Part shown: positions 37,060 to 53,159 of the stretch, one piece after another
How the letters are laid out: every line of letters begins with the position of its first letter
Numbering within the stretch: position 1 is the first letter of the stretch
Notes under the pieces: generated by a model
The model's input: the letters and a program-made list of their open reading frames with translations, nothing else
The model's database searches: none
What the model was told of the DNA's origin: nothing
Assembly (NCBI RefSeq): GCF_023016115.1
Contig: NZ_JALKBH010000004.1
Location: forward strand, 62,001 to 126,000
DNA: 64,000 nucleotides
Origin: Alcanivorax sp. S6407
GTDB lineage: Bacteria; Pseudomonadota; Gammaproteobacteria; Pseudomonadales; Alcanivoracaceae
Direction: 5' to 3'
Translations under genes and position numbers: made by a program

Positions 37060-37584
37060 TCAGTTGCGCGTCAGTGGCGTGGCCGGTGGCGCCCCCAGCA
37101 AGGGCTGGGCGCGCCGGAATCGGGAATCATAGCCTGGCTGCCAGGGGAACACGCCTTTCGGGTCCGGCCATACCATCTGCAAGGCCGGGTAAGGGGCCGG
37201 CAAACTCTGGTAGAACCAGTTGGCAAAGCCCAGGTATTCCTTGTAATGGGGAAACGCCACCGGCAGGAACATGACTTCCAGGCCGTCGGCGATATCACTG
37301 TACAGTCGATACGGCTGATAGGGCTTGTTCAAGCCGCGAATACGCACAGCCGCACTGTCCAGCAGACGGCTGGCCAGCGAATCCTTCAGGCCGACCACGA
37401 TCAGTTCCGGATGGTTCAGGTTGAGGAAATGCCCAACACTGAACGTATACCCCGGCTGACCATCGCCACCGGCCACCGCAAAGTGATGCCAGCCCTTGCG
37501 CTGGATATCCGCCAACAGGGCTTCATCTTCTGCATCCTCTGCGGCCGGGTAGCGGAATTTTCCTGGCATTTCGTCGAGAAACAT
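37060..37584 (-). CDS. DUF4262 domain protein
   Basis: A 174-residue protein with the DUF4262 pattern: GWHHFAVAGGDGQPGYTFSVGHF at the N-terminal side (split by variable bases), HPELIVVGL, and YLGFANWFYQS. No catalytic role is known. A GGAG lies 14 bp before the ATG, so the start is tentative. It is separated from DUF2058 by 50 bp on the same strand. Confidence 0.78.
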   Translation of the reverse strand: MFLDEMPGKFRYPAAEDAEDEALLADIQRKGWHHFAVAGGDGQPGYTFSVGHFLNLNHPELIVVGLKDSLASRLLDSAAVRIRGLNKPYQPYRLYSDIADGLEVMFLPVAFPHYKEYLGFANWFYQSLPAPYPALQMVWPDPKGVFPWQPGYDSRFRRAQPLLGAPPATPLTRN

Positions 37585-37725
37585 GGGGCTGTCTGACTCC
37601 GTGGGAGGGGGCTGCTAGCCAAGGCTGAATTTCAGGGGCCAGTTTAACAGAAACACATCCATCTTGGCCCCTTTGCCGCCAGCTGCGCTACACTGCCATA
37701 CACCTCTTCTGCCCAGGGATTGATC

Positions 37726-38466
37726 ATGAAACGGACTCTTATCGCCACCAGCGCCCTGCTCGCCAGCACCGCCCTGCACGCTGCCCCCGGCCTGAATATC
37801 TACGGCGGCGGCTACAACTGGAATACCGACTTCAAGGGCACCGTTTCCTCCGGCCCTGCCAACGTGGATGTGGAAGAGGATCTGGGCATGGGGCAGGCCG
37901 ATCAGAGCGTGATCTGGCTGGGCATTGAGCACCCGGTTCCGCTGATTCCCAATGTCCGCGCACGTTACTTTGACTTGTATGAATCCGCCAGCAACCGCCT
38001 GCAGCGCACCTTCATCTTCAACGACAAGCCCTACGTGGCCAGCACCCGGGTGGACAGTGAGCTGGAGCTGGAAATGCTCGAAGGGACGCTCTACTACACG
38101 CCCATCGATACCAGCCTGAAGCTGGACGTGGGCCTGACCATCCGCCAGATCGACGGCTATGTCCGTCTCACCAGCATCATAGCGGACTCCCGGCTGAATA
38201 TTGATGAAATGCTGCCCATGGCCCACGGCGCTGTGCGCTTCGACATCCCTTCCACGGGCGCCTATCTGGGCGGCGAGCTGAATGGCATCAAGTACAACGG
38301 CTCAAGCATGAATGATTACAACGTGCGGGTGGGATGGCGCTCGGATTTTCTGCTCGGCGTGGAGGTGGGTTACAGCCAGATCAATCTCAATCTGGACAAC
38401 GTCAGCCGGTTGACCACGGATCTGGATATGGGCGGCCCCTACGTGGCCCTGTCACTGGGATTCTGA
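37726..38466 (+). CDS. outer-membrane beta-barrel protein (TIGR04219-like)
   Basis: A 246-residue protein with a signal peptide (MKRTLIATSALLASTALHAA), alternating beta strands, and a C-terminal LSLGF ending in aromatic F, as in outer-membrane barrels. The pattern NIYGGGYNW and LGIEHPVPLIPNVRARY fits TIGR04219 proteins. Function unknown. ATG 37726 is preceded by CAGGGA. Its 3' end overlaps the convergent acyltransferase gene by 15 bp. Confidence 0.82.
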   Translation: MKRTLIATSALLASTALHAAPGLNIYGGGYNWNTDFKGTVSSGPANVDVEEDLGMGQADQSVIWLGIEHPVPLIPNVRARYFDLYESASNRLQRTFIFNDKPYVASTRVDSELELEMLEGTLYYTPIDTSLKLDVGLTIRQIDGYVRLTSIIADSRLNIDEMLPMAHGAVRFDIPSTGAYLGGELNGIKYNGSSMNDYNVRVGWRSDFLLGVEVGYSQINLNLDNVSRLTTDLDMGGPYVALSLGF

Positions 38467-39345
38467 TCCACCCGGCTCCGCCTTGAGGTCGGTGATCCGC
38501 TGGTCTTTCTCCGCCCAGAGATCACTGACCCACTGCTGCACTTCAGCCCGGAATGCCGGATCTTCTTGATAGTCACTACGCCACAGGGCTGGATCCAGTG
38601 GCCGGGTTTTCACATCCACCACCACACGACTCACGCGTCCGCTGAGCAGCGCCCAGAACCCCGGCGGCTTGCCTTCCGGGTAGACGATGGTCACATCCAG
38701 CAAGGCATCCAGGTTATACCCCAGCGCCGCCATCACGAACGCCACACCGCCTGCCTTGGGTTTGAGCAGATGACTGTAGGACGATTGCTGGGCCTGCTGT
38801 TTGGCGGGAGTGAAACGGGTCCCCTCCAGAAAATTGACCACCGTTACCGGTATGCCAGCGAACTTCTCACAGGCGCGGCGAGTGATTTCCAGATCCTTGC
38901 CCTTGAGCTCGGGATGCTTGTCCAGCACCGCCTTGCTGTAGCGCTTCATGAAGGGGTAATCCAGCGCCCAGAAAGCCAGCCCCAGGAAGGGCACCCAGAT
39001 CAGTTCTTTCTTGAGGAAGAATTTGAAGTAGGGGGTCTTGCGGTTGAAGGTTTCCACCAGGGCGGGAATATCCACCCAGGACTGGTGATTGCTGACCACC
39101 AGATAGGAAGTATCCTGGCGCAGGCTCTCCACCCCGCGAATATCCCAGTGAGTGGGCGTCATCAGTGCAAAGATGGCCTTGCAGATTTCCGCCCAGGTTT
39201 CGGCGATCCACATCACCAGGCGCGAACAGAAGCGCCGCCAGGCCGCGCCGGGTAACAGCTTGAGCAGTGCCACGAGCATCATCGGACCAATCAACACCAG
39301 CGTGTTGACCAGCAACAACAAGACGGTTGTGACACCCCTGACCAT
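38452..39345 (-). CDS. 1-acyl-sn-glycerol-3-phosphate acyltransferase-like (YihG type)
   Basis: A 297-residue membrane acyltransferase. The N-terminal hydrophobic segment (TTVLLLLVNTLVLIGPMMLVALL) precedes the H-x4-D motif NHQSWVD (~residue 83) and the FLEGTRFT motif (~162). These are the catalytic and substrate-binding blocks of PlsC-like enzymes. The longer C-terminal part (VTIVYPEGKP) resembles YihG. It would make or remodel phospholipids. Convergent with the outer-membrane gene. Confidence 0.87.
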   Translation of the reverse strand: MVRGVTTVLLLLVNTLVLIGPMMLVALLKLLPGAAWRRFCSRLVMWIAETWAEICKAIFALMTPTHWDIRGVESLRQDTSYLVVSNHQSWVDIPALVETFNRKTPYFKFFLKKELIWVPFLGLAFWALDYPFMKRYSKAVLDKHPELKGKDLEITRRACEKFAGIPVTVVNFLEGTRFTPAKQQAQQSSYSHLLKPKAGGVAFVMAALGYNLDALLDVTIVYPEGKPPGFWALLSGRVSRVVVDVKTRPLDPALWRSDYQEDPAFRAEVQQWVSDLWAEKDQRITDLKAEPGGSESQ

Positions 39346-39414
39346 TACCCTTCCCTCGCGCCTCTGGCGGCGTGTATTACGGCATCACTGCCGGCCCGGC
39401 CAGGCCGGCAGCCT

Positions 39415-41658
39415 TCACTCACTTTCCTTGCGTTCCACCGCCATGCTGTCCACGTTCTGGAAGCCCCGCGGCAACTTGGCGCCACGGCGGCCCCGCTCAC
39501 CGTAGTAATGCTCCAGATCGGACGGCTTGAGCGTCAGGTGACGCTTGCCCGCATAGATGGTCAATGCATCCTGCGGGCCAACCACCTGTACATCCTGGAC
39601 AAACTCTTCACGAGCCAGCACTCGCGCGGAAGGAATGGACATCATCTTGTTACCCTTGCCGCGCATCATTTCCGGCAGTTCCTTCACCGGGAACACCAAC
39701 AGGCGCCCTTCGTTGGAAACCAGTGCAATCAGATCCTCCGCGGTGCTGGCAATGGCCTGGGGAGGTAGTACCCGACCGCCCTTGGGCACGCTCAATACCG
39801 TCTTGCCCGCCTTCTTGTTGGCCAGCAGATCCCCGTAGCGCACCACAAAACCGTAACCGGCATCGGTACTCATCAGGTAGGCATCCTTTTCCTTGCCCAT
39901 GACCGCTGCCATGAAACTGGCCCCGGAAGGTGGACTCACCCGTCCGGACAGGGGTTCACCCTGACCGCGCGCACTGGGCAGGGTGTGGGCAAGCAGGGAG
40001 TAACTGCGCCCGGTACTGTCCAGGAAGCACACCGGTTGATTGGATTTGCCCTTGGCGGACGCCTTGTATTTGTCACCGGCCTTGTAGCTCAGGCCCACCA
40101 CATCCACATCGTGGCCCTTGGCGGCACGCACCCAGCCCTTCTCGGACAGCACCACGGTGACCGGATCGGCGCTGACCAGATCGGTTTCATCCAGGGCCTT
40201 GGCATCGTCACGCTCCACCAGCGGGGAACGACGATCGTCGCCGTATTTCTCGGCGTCTTCCTTCAGCTCTTTGGCCACCAGCTTTTTCATTTTGGCGGTG
40301 GAGGCCAGCGTGGCTTCCAGCTTTTCGCGCTCTTCGTTGAGCTCGTCCTGCTCACCACGGATCTTCATTTCCTCGAGCTTGGCCAGGTGGCGCAATTTCA
40401 ATTCGAGGATGGCTTCGGCCTGACGGTCGGAAATACCGAAGCGTTCCATCAGCACCGGCTTGGGAGCATCTTCGGTACGGATGATGTGAATCACTTCATC
40501 AATATTGAGGAAGGCGACCAGCAGACCTTCCAGGATATGCAGGCGATCGAGCACCTTGTCGAGACGGTGCTGAAGACGGCGACGCACGGTGACCATGCGG
40601 AACTGCAGCCATTCGTTGAGAATGGTATCCAGGCTCTTCACCTGCGGCCGGCCATCAATGCCGATCATGTTCAGGTTGACCCGGTAATTCTTTTCCAGAT
40701 CCGTGGTGGCGAACAGGTGACTCATCAACTGTTCCACATCCACCCGGTTGGAACGGGGCGTAATCACCAGACGCGTCGGATTCTCATGATCAGACTCATC
40801 ACGAAGATCGCTGACCATGGGCAGCTTCTTCTTGTTCATCTGATCCGCGATCTGTTCCAGCACCTTGGCCCCGGACACCTGGTAAGGCAGTGCGGTGACG
40901 ACGATATCGCCTTCCTCACGCTCATAAACCGCGCGCTGCTTGAGAGAGCCCTTGCCCTCCGCGTACATGCGGATGATGTCGTTCTGGGAGGTAATCACTT
41001 CCGCTTCGGTGGGGAAATCCGGCCCCTGGATGTACTGCATCAGGTCATCCAGTGAGGCACCGGGATCTTTCAGCAGATGGATACAGGCGTTGGCCACTTC
41101 CCGCAGGTTGTGCGGCGGAATATCCGTGCTCATGCCCACCGCGATACCGGTGGTGCCATTGAGCAGCACATTGGGCAGGCGCGCCGGCAGCAGCTTGGGC
41201 TCTTCCATGGTGCCGTCAAAGTTCGGCACCCATTCCACAGTGCCCTGACCCAGTTCCGACAGCAGCACTTCCGCATAGGGAGCCAGCTTGGATTCGGTAT
41301 AACGCATGGCGGCGAAGGACTTGGGATCATCGGCACTCCCCCAGTTACCCTGCCCATCCACCAGTGGATAGCGATAACTGAACGGCTGCGCCATCAGCAC
41401 CATGGCTTCATAACAGGCGGAGTCACCGTGAGGGTGGTACTTACCCAGCACGTCACCCACGGTACGGGCAGATTTCTTGTACTTGGCGGTGGCCTTCAGG
41501 CCCAGCTCGCTCATGGCGTAGACAATACGCCGCTGCACCGGCTTGAGACCGTCACCGATATTCGGCAACGCCCGGTCAAGAATCACGTACATGGAATAAT
41601 CCAGGTACGCTTTTTCGGTGTATTCCCTCAGGGGAAAACTTTCAAATTCGTCAGCCAT
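39415..41658 (-). CDS. parC: DNA topoisomerase IV subunit A
   Basis: A 747-residue ParC. The start [20 protein letters not shown] and the breakage-reunion domain include [20 protein letters not shown]. The active-site tyrosine lies in [11 protein letters not shown] (~residue 121). The quinolone-resistance region around [10 protein letters not shown] shows the wild-type serine. The C-terminal beta-pinwheel begins near residue 500. With ParE it decatenates daughter chromosomes. Order parC-parE is preserved, with a repeat element between the genes. Confidence 0.97.
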   Translation of the reverse strand: MADEFESFPLREYTEKAYLDYSMYVILDRALPNIGDGLKPVQRRIVYAMSELGLKATAKYKKSARTVGDVLGKYHPHGDSACYEAMVLMAQPFSYRYPLVDGQGNWGSADDPKSFAAMRYTESKLAPYAEVLLSELGQGTVEWVPNFDGTMEEPKLLPARLPNVLLNGTTGIAVGMSTDIPPHNLREVANACIHLLKDPGASLDDLMQYIQGPDFPTEAEVITSQNDIIRMYAEGKGSLKQRAVYEREEGDIVVTALPYQVSGAKVLEQIADQMNKKKLPMVSDLRDESDHENPTRLVITPRSNRVDVEQLMSHLFATTDLEKNYRVNLNMIGIDGRPQVKSLDTILNEWLQFRMVTVRRRLQHRLDKVLDRLHILEGLLVAFLNIDEVIHIIRTEDAPKPVLMERFGISDRQAEAILELKLRHLAKLEEMKIRGEQDELNEEREKLEATLASTAKMKKLVAKELKEDAEKYGDDRRSPLVERDDAKALDETDLVSADPVTVVLSEKGWVRAAKGHDVDVVGLSYKAGDKYKASAKGKSNQPVCFLDSTGRSYSLLAHTLPSARGQGEPLSGRVSPPSGASFMAAVMGKEKDAYLMSTDAGYGFVVRYGDLLANKKAGKTVLSVPKGGRVLPPQAIASTAEDLIALVSNEGRLLVFPVKELPEMMRGKGNKMMSIPSARVLAREEFVQDVQVVGPQDALTIYAGKRHLTLKPSDLEHYYGERGRRGAKLPRGFQNVDSMAVERKESE

Positions 41659-41682
41659 AGGTACTCGCTAGCTCGTAGCTGG

Positions 41683-41830
41683 ACGCCTGATGCCAGACGC
41701 CAGACGCTTGGCGGAGTGAATCCGCAAACGCTGGCGCCATCAAACGCCCGGTTTATTCCCGTATGTTTTTAAACTTCAATCTCGTCGCCCGCACCAGACG
41801 GTTAGCGCCCGGCATCCCGCGTTCGGCGTC
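41683..41830. repeat. heptamer composite element, GCCAGAC subfamily, between parE and parC
   Basis: The left arm (41683-41708, GACGCCTGATGCCAGACGCC) and right arm (41805-41830, GCGCCCGGCATCCCGCGTTC) surround a core containing GGCGGAGTGAATCCGC. The right arm reaches the parE stop codon. It lies within the parE-to-parC transcription unit. Confidence 0.6.
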
Positions 41831-44382
<2,552 letters not shown>

Positions 44383-44396
44383 GAGATCGCATCCGC

Positions 44397-44672
44397 AACA
44401 GTGAACAGTGAACAGTGAACAGTGAACAGTGAACAGTGAACAGTGAACAGTGAACAGTGAACAGTGAACAGTGAACAGTGAACAGTGAACAGTGAACAGT
44501 GAACAGTGAACAAGGCTGCCCGACCGGCACACCCTGTCAAGCTTTATCGGGTTTTTCCATTGTTTTTAAAGGCATGAGGCCGCGCCCAACCTCTGGGCGC
44601 GGCCTCCATCCTTTCAGATCACATAGCGCGATAACGCGACGCTATTCATGTTAACTATTAACTATTAACTGC
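44397..44672. repeat. heptamer composite element, GAACAGT subfamily (C3), longest member
   Basis: The left arm is ~16.5 perfect copies of AACAGTG (44397-44512). The core has ACCCTGTCAAG, T-rich parts with TTTTTAAA, and a 13-bp hairpin GAGGCCGCGCCCA-ACCTC-TGGGCGCGGCCTC (44576-44606), then GCGCGATAACGCG. The right arm (44650-44671) is TTAACTATTAACTATTAACT. The same ordered core motifs occur at 13262-13473. It splits cpdA from yqiA and ends four bases before the cpdA stop codon. Confidence 0.92.
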
Positions 44673-44675
44673 CGT

Positions 44676-45482
44676 TCAGTAGCCCTTGACCGAGAAGTCC
44701 ACCTCAAAGGTGATGCCTTCCACCCGGCTGACGCCGGTGTCGATGCGGCCGTCAGGGTGGAGATCCAGCCAGCGGTAGCCGGGGTTGGCATCGTCCACGG
44801 CGAAGTCTTCACTGCCGGGCTTGAACTGCACACAGGTACTGGGCACCGCCATCAGGCGAACCCCATTGCGGGTGCTGTCATATTCCTGGTGCACATGCCC
44901 CCAGATGATGGCGCGCACCTTGGGATGACGGTCAATTACGTCGAAAAACTTGTCGGCGCTGCCCACCAGCTGGGTATCCAGCCAGGCGCAGTCCATGGGA
45001 ACTGGATGGTGGTGCAAACACACCATCAGATGCTCGCCCCTGGCATTATGCAGGGCGTCATCCAGGAACTTCAGATCTTCATCAAACAATTCGCCGGGCA
45101 CTTCACCGGGAATGGTGGAATCCAGCATGACAATGGTCCAGGCGCCCTGCTCAAGTACACAGGGACTCATGCGATCCCGCTGGGCATGCAGGGCTTCCAG
45201 CATCGGCGCCGGCTTGTCGTGATTGCCTTCCAGCCAATATACCGGCACCTGGAAGGTGCTCAGGGCATCATCCAGTCGCTGATACGATTCAAAGGAAGCA
45301 TCCTGGGACAGATCCCCGGTAGCCAGAATCAGGTCCGGATCCGGCTGCTCCTTGCGGATCAGATCCAGTACCTTGTCCAGGCTGAACTGGGTATTGAGGC
45401 CCAACAGCTTGCCACTGACATCGGCAAACAAGTGGCAGTCGGACAACTGCACAATTCGAAGGGGCTGCAACTGCTGCGTCAA
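44676..45482 (-). CDS. cpdA: 3',5'-cyclic-AMP phosphodiesterase
   Basis: A 268-residue class III cAMP phosphodiesterase. The metallophosphoesterase motifs are in order: QLSDCHLF (~12-19), ATGDLSQDASFE (~55), EGNHDKP (~87), HHHPVP (~157) and GHVHQE (~195). They bind two metals. It lowers cAMP in the cytosol. The frame starts with TTG at 45482, with GGGAG about 8 bp upstream; no in-frame ATG fits. It lies in the tolC-yqiA cluster. Confidence 0.93.
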   Translation of the reverse strand: MTQQLQPLRIVQLSDCHLFADVSGKLLGLNTQFSLDKVLDLIRKEQPDPDLILATGDLSQDASFESYQRLDDALSTFQVPVYWLEGNHDKPAPMLEALHAQRDRMSPCVLEQGAWTIVMLDSTIPGEVPGELFDEDLKFLDDALHNARGEHLMVCLHHHPVPMDCAWLDTQLVGSADKFFDVIDRHPKVRAIIWGHVHQEYDSTRNGVRLMAVPSTCVQFKPGSEDFAVDDANPGYRWLDLHPDGRIDTGVSRVEGITFEVDFSVKGY

Positions 45483-45688
45483 ATCCCCACTCCCGTGACC
45501 ATGCTCTTATTCCATTGATGGGGGAGGCCAACCCTCCCTGGCGTCCCCGTTACGCCTTCCGGCCGCTTTTACGACCAATACATTCTTCTTATAACCAAGA
45601 TGATGTCACATTTCTAGGCACCAAGACGCATACCCTGAAATGGTTACCAATTCTCCACAAATGATACTGCTAGTGGTTGCTCAGCAGG
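45483..45688. other. gap between DUF1249 gene and cpdA
   Basis: Roughly 200 bp with no coding sequence and no heptamer element. It probably contains the cpdA promoter. A GGGGGAGG...CCTCCC pairing around 45517-45537 may form a weak stem. Confidence 0.35.
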
Positions 45689-46152
45689 TCAATCCGTGTC
45701 AGAGCCGGAAACCTGCTGACGCCACTGGGCGCCGGCATCACGGCCGTGGTCATGCACATGGCGCAGCCATTCGGCCAGAAACCGGTTCCACTGCGCCTTC
45801 TCATCACGCTGGTGCATGTTGCGATTGGGGTAGGAGTAACGGGCATTGACCCGCCGAAAGGGGCGCGCCTCGGTGACTTCGGCGAGGCGCGCATCATGGT
45901 AGAGGCGCACGGTCAGACGCGAGGCCGGCAGCACCGCCAGCAACTCCTGATCTTCCAGCCGCACCGTAGTGGTATAGGGAGAGCGCTCCAGCACACGCAA
46001 GTTAAGAGTGTGGGGGTGGCGTTCATGGCCCAGCTCCACCGCCAGACTATCCCTGTCGCCCAATGCCTTCATCAGCGGCATCATGCGCGCATAGTTTTCC
46101 TCGCACTGGGTCATCAGTGCGCGAAAGTCCACCTGATAGCGGCCGCGACGGC

Positions 46153-46156
<4 letters not shown>
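45689..46156 (-). CDS. yqiB: DUF1249 (YqiB-like) protein
   Basis: A 155-residue cytosolic protein of unknown function, matching E. coli YqiB in segments TVRLYHDARLAEV, ARYSYPNRNMHQRDEKAQWN and FLAEWLRH. The start is GTG 46156, overlapping the nudF stop codon (GTGA). The frame remains open upstream but would lie inside nudF. Conserved order nudF-yqiB-cpdA. Confidence 0.88.
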
Positions 46157-50220
<4,064 letters not shown>

Positions 50221-50232
<12 letters not shown>

Positions 50233-50462
50233 CAGTGAATAGTTAACAGTGCGCGTGCAGCGCCTGAGTTAACTGAATGCAAAGAGGCCGCGCCCGGACA
50301 CCGGGCGCGGCCTCTTGCTTATGGAGAGTAGCAAGTAACGAGAAGCAAGTTTCGAAAGGCACACCCCACCAACCCCATGAGCGCGGCCCGGCACCTCGCA
50401 GCACCCAACCACCCCAACCCGCGCGCTGTTAACTATTCACTGTTAACTGTTCACTGATTAAC
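50221..50462. repeat. heptamer composite element, GTTAACA/GAACAGT subfamily (C4)
   Basis: Fills the whole tolC-waaA gap. The left arm (50221-50250) is degenerate GTTAACA/GTGAATA units. The right arm (50428-50462) is GTTAACTATTCACTGTTAAC and on. Between them are a 16-bp-stem hairpin (50282-50316) and a small inner part with GCAAGTAACGAGAAGCAAG and TTTCGAAA that resembles the GCGAGTT subfamily. Stop codons of both flanking genes lie in the arms. Confidence 0.88.
50282..50316. terminator. bidirectional terminator-like hairpin between tolC and waaA
   Basis: AAGAGGCCGCGCCCGG, loop ACA, CCGGGCGCGGCCTCTT: a perfect 16-bp stem. It lacks long T runs but is in a convergent gap and shares the GGCCGCGCCC motif with the cores at 44576 and 54362. 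Confidence 0.7.
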
Positions 50463-51697
50463 AGCAGCCCTTTCTCAAGCGCCCCCCGGTTCGCTTCCAC
50501 CACCGCAGCGGCGGCCTGTCCCTGTTGACGGCAACGCTCGGCATCACCGAACAGCGCCAACAGGGTCGCAGCCAATTCATCAGCATTGTTGACCACCGAC
50601 AGTCCGCCGGCGTCATCAAGCAGTTGCGAAATGGCGGTGAAGTTGTGCAAGTGCGGGCCGGTAAGCACCGGTTTCTCCCAGGCGGCGGGTTCGAGCAGGT
50701 TGTGCCCACCCACCGGCACCAGTGAGCCTCCCACGAAGGCGAGGTCCGCGGCGCCGAACAGCATCAGCAGTTCGCCCATGGTGTCCGCCAGATAGACCTG
50801 CACTCCGGCGGGCGATTGCGCAGCGCTGCGCCGGGCCACGCTCAGACCCTGCTGGCGGATCAGGCTGGCCACATCATTGAAGCGTTCAGGATGACGGGGC
50901 ACCAGAACCAGCAAGGCATCAGGCTGGCTCGCCAGCACCTGCTGATGGGCCGCCAGCACCGGTTCGTCTTCACCAGGATGGGTGCTGGCCGCGATCCACA
51001 CCGGGCGCGCTCCCATGTCGGTACGCAATGTGGCCGCCTTGTCGCGCAGCGCCTGATCCAGGGTCATGTCGAACTTCACACTGCCGATGGCATGTACCCG
51101 TTCCGGCCAGGCGCCCAGCGCCACATAACGCTCTGCTTCCACCGGCGTCTGTACCGCCAGCGCATCGAATTGCGCCATCATTGGCCGCACCAGCCGTGGC
51201 AGCTTGCTGTAGCCCCGGTAGCTCTTCTCTGACAGGCGCCCGTTCATCAGCATGAGTCTGGCGCCGTGACGTTTTACCGCGGCACACAGGTTAGGCCACA
51301 ACTCGGTTTCCAGCACCACCACCAACTGCGGGTCAAAGGCCTTCATAAAGCGACTCAGCGCACCCGGCACTTCCCAGGGACAATAGACGTGGGTCACCCG
51401 CTCACCGAACAGCGCCTTGACCCGTTCCGACCCCGTTGGGGTGGTGGTGGTTACCAACAATGGCGTGCCCGGGTGATCCGCAAGCAGACGCTCGATCAGG
51501 GGCGCTGCCGCCAGGGTTTCGCCCACCGACACCGCATGTACCCAGAGGCTGTTTTTCAGGGTGCCGGGGCGATACCCCCAGGCCATCCGCTCAGTCCAGC
51601 GTTGGCGATAGGCCGGCGCCTGTCGGCCGCGCAGCCACAGGCGCAGGAACAGAAAGGGAAGCAGCAAGTACCAGAGGGCGGAGTAGAAGGTTCGCAT
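50429..51697 (-). CDS. waaA: 3-deoxy-D-manno-octulosonic acid transferase
   Basis: A 422-residue Kdo transferase that adds Kdo to lipid A. It has an N-terminal membrane anchor (TFYSALWYLLLPFLFLRLWL), then LWVHAVSVGETLAAAPLI with the catalytic Glu, VVVLETELWPNL, and in the C-terminal GT-B domain VGGSLVPVGGHNLLEPAAW. No other core-LPS genes are adjacent. The final residues E-Q-L-T-V-N-S and the stop are encoded by the arm of the neighbouring heptamer element. The ribosome site is weak. Confidence 0.95.
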   Translation of the reverse strand: MRTFYSALWYLLLPFLFLRLWLRGRQAPAYRQRWTERMAWGYRPGTLKNSLWVHAVSVGETLAAAPLIERLLADHPGTPLLVTTTTPTGSERVKALFGERVTHVYCPWEVPGALSRFMKAFDPQLVVVLETELWPNLCAAVKRHGARLMLMNGRLSEKSYRGYSKLPRLVRPMMAQFDALAVQTPVEAERYVALGAWPERVHAIGSVKFDMTLDQALRDKAATLRTDMGARPVWIAASTHPGEDEPVLAAHQQVLASQPDALLVLVPRHPERFNDVASLIRQQGLSVARRSAAQSPAGVQVYLADTMGELLMLFGAADLAFVGGSLVPVGGHNLLEPAAWEKPVLTGPHLHNFTAISQLLDDAGGLSVVNNADELAATLLALFGDAERCRQQGQAAAAVVEANRGALEKGLLLISEQLTVNS

Positions 51698-51703
51698 AGA
51701 TTC

Positions 51704-51748
51704 TTTTGTGTCGGACGTCGGGGGCCGGACGGCTGACGCCCGACCCGA
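51704..51748. repeat. heptamer-like units before the FAD oxidoreductase gene
   Basis: Degenerate GTCGGAC/GCCGGAC/GCTGACG/GCCCGAC units in the 90-bp divergent gap between waaA and the FAD oxidoreductase gene; resembles the arm sequence at 28068. Confidence 0.5.
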
Positions 51749-51787
51749 CTATGCTAGCATAGCCGCACTGTTCAACGATGGTGTTCC

Positions 51788-52981
51788 ATGAGCAACCCGA
51801 CTCTGAAACCTGATGTACTGATTTTTGGTGGCGGTATCGCCGGGCTGTGGCTGATCAATCGCCTCAACGCGGCCGGCTACCAATGCCTGCTGCTGGAAAC
51901 CGCCAGCCTCGGCGGCGACCAGACCCTGGCCAGCCAGGGCATCATCCACGGCGGCCTCAAGTATGCCCTCAGCGGCTCGCTGTCCAGCGAGTCGGAATCC
52001 ATTGCCGCCATGCCGGACCGCTGGCGTGCCGCCATGGCCGGTGAAGACCCGGTGGACCTGCGCAACCTGAAGGTGCTGAGCGATACCCAACACATGTGGT
52101 CCAGTGGCTCCGTGGCCTCCCGGATGACCAACTTCTTCGCCAGCAAGATGCTGCGTGGCCGCATTGAAAAACTGAAGCGGACAGACTTCCCGTCGGCTCT
52201 GGCCGACAAGGCCTTCAAGGGCAACGTCTACAAGCTGGACGACCTGGTGATCAACACCGAATCCCTGATCGACACCCTCAGTGTCCCGGTGCGCGAACGG
52301 CTGCTGGCCTTCGATCCCGCCAGCGACACACTGGAATGGAATGCCGAGGGGCTGGCCAGCGCCACCGTGAACGGTGTGCGCATTGAACCGGCGATGACGC
52401 TTCTGGCTGCCGGTAATGGCAACCCGGGCTTGCTCGAGCAGGCCCACAAGGCCCACCTGCTGGAAGACGAACACAGCCAGCTGCGCCCGCTGAAAATGTT
52501 GCTGGTCAAACACGATCTGGGCCACCGCCTTTACGCGCACTGCGTCGGCACCAGCAACAAACCCGTTCTCACCGTCACCACCCACGATTGTCCGGACGGC
52601 AAGACAGTCTGGTATCTGGGTGGCGATCTGGCCGAACAGGGGGTGGAGCGCAGCGACGAGGAACAACTGGCCGCCGGCCTCGCCGAACTGGACAAGCTGT
52701 TTCCCTGGCTCGATTTCAGCAAGGCACAACTGGCCACCCTGGACGTGGTACGCGCCGAGCCGAAACAGCAGAGTCTGGTAAAACCGGACAACGCCTACGC
52801 CCGCCGCGACAGGAACCTGATCATCACCTGGCCCACCAAGCTCACCCTGGCCCCGGATCTGGGCGACCGGGTGATGGCCCTGGTGAAAGAACACGGCCTG
52901 CAACCGGGCGAGCCAATGACGCTGCCGGCGGAATTGAAACAGGCGCCCATGGGTGTGCCGTACTGGCATCGTTGTTTTTAA
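51788..52981 (+). CDS. FAD-dependent oxidoreductase (DAO type)
   Basis: A 397-residue flavoprotein with the FAD motif VLIFGGGIAGLWLINRLNAA near the N-terminus, then LASQGIIHGGLKYALSG, typical of glycine/glycerol-3-phosphate/D-amino-acid oxidase-like enzymes. No signal peptide. The substrate is unknown. The ribosome site is weak. A repeat element follows the stop codon directly, with the aldo/keto reductase gene after it. Confidence 0.83.
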   Translation: MSNPTLKPDVLIFGGGIAGLWLINRLNAAGYQCLLLETASLGGDQTLASQGIIHGGLKYALSGSLSSESESIAAMPDRWRAAMAGEDPVDLRNLKVLSDTQHMWSSGSVASRMTNFFASKMLRGRIEKLKRTDFPSALADKAFKGNVYKLDDLVINTESLIDTLSVPVRERLLAFDPASDTLEWNAEGLASATVNGVRIEPAMTLLAAGNGNPGLLEQAHKAHLLEDEHSQLRPLKMLLVKHDLGHRLYAHCVGTSNKPVLTVTTHDCPDGKTVWYLGGDLAEQGVERSDEEQLAAGLAELDKLFPWLDFSKAQLATLDVVRAEPKQQSLVKPDNAYARRDRNLIITWPTKLTLAPDLGDRVMALVKEHGLQPGEPMTLPAELKQAPMGVPYWHRCF

Positions 52982-52986
52982 ATATT

Positions 52987-53155
52987 CAGCTGCAAGCTAC
53001 AAGCTTCAAGCTGCAACACGAGGCAGTGTTCTCTGGATCTGACAGGTTATTTGCTCCGCGCTGGTTGCTTATAACGGTCGCGGGCACGGCCTGCCAGACC
53101 AGATGACCGAAACCGCGCCTTGCAGCTTGAAGCTTGTAGCTTGCAGCTAAGGAGC
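52987..53155. repeat. heptamer composite element, AAGCTAC subfamily (D3)
   Basis: The left arm (52990-53016, CTGCAAGCTACAAGCTTCAA) and right arm (53119-53149, CTTGCAGCTTGAAGCTTGTA) surround a ~100-bp core. The AAGGAG ribosome site of the aldo/keto reductase follows the right arm at once (53150-53155). Confidence 0.82.
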
Positions 53156-53159
53156 CTTC

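Noticed and set aside
39985-41055. 356-codon open frame antisense to parC
   Set aside because: Shadow frame, no domain seen.
44383-44540. Open frames across the GAACAGT array reading LFTVHCS repeats, in all frames of the minus strand
   Set aside because: A 7-bp tandem repeat without stop codons is open in every frame and gives a 7-residue periodic peptide. There is no ribosome site or family resemblance.
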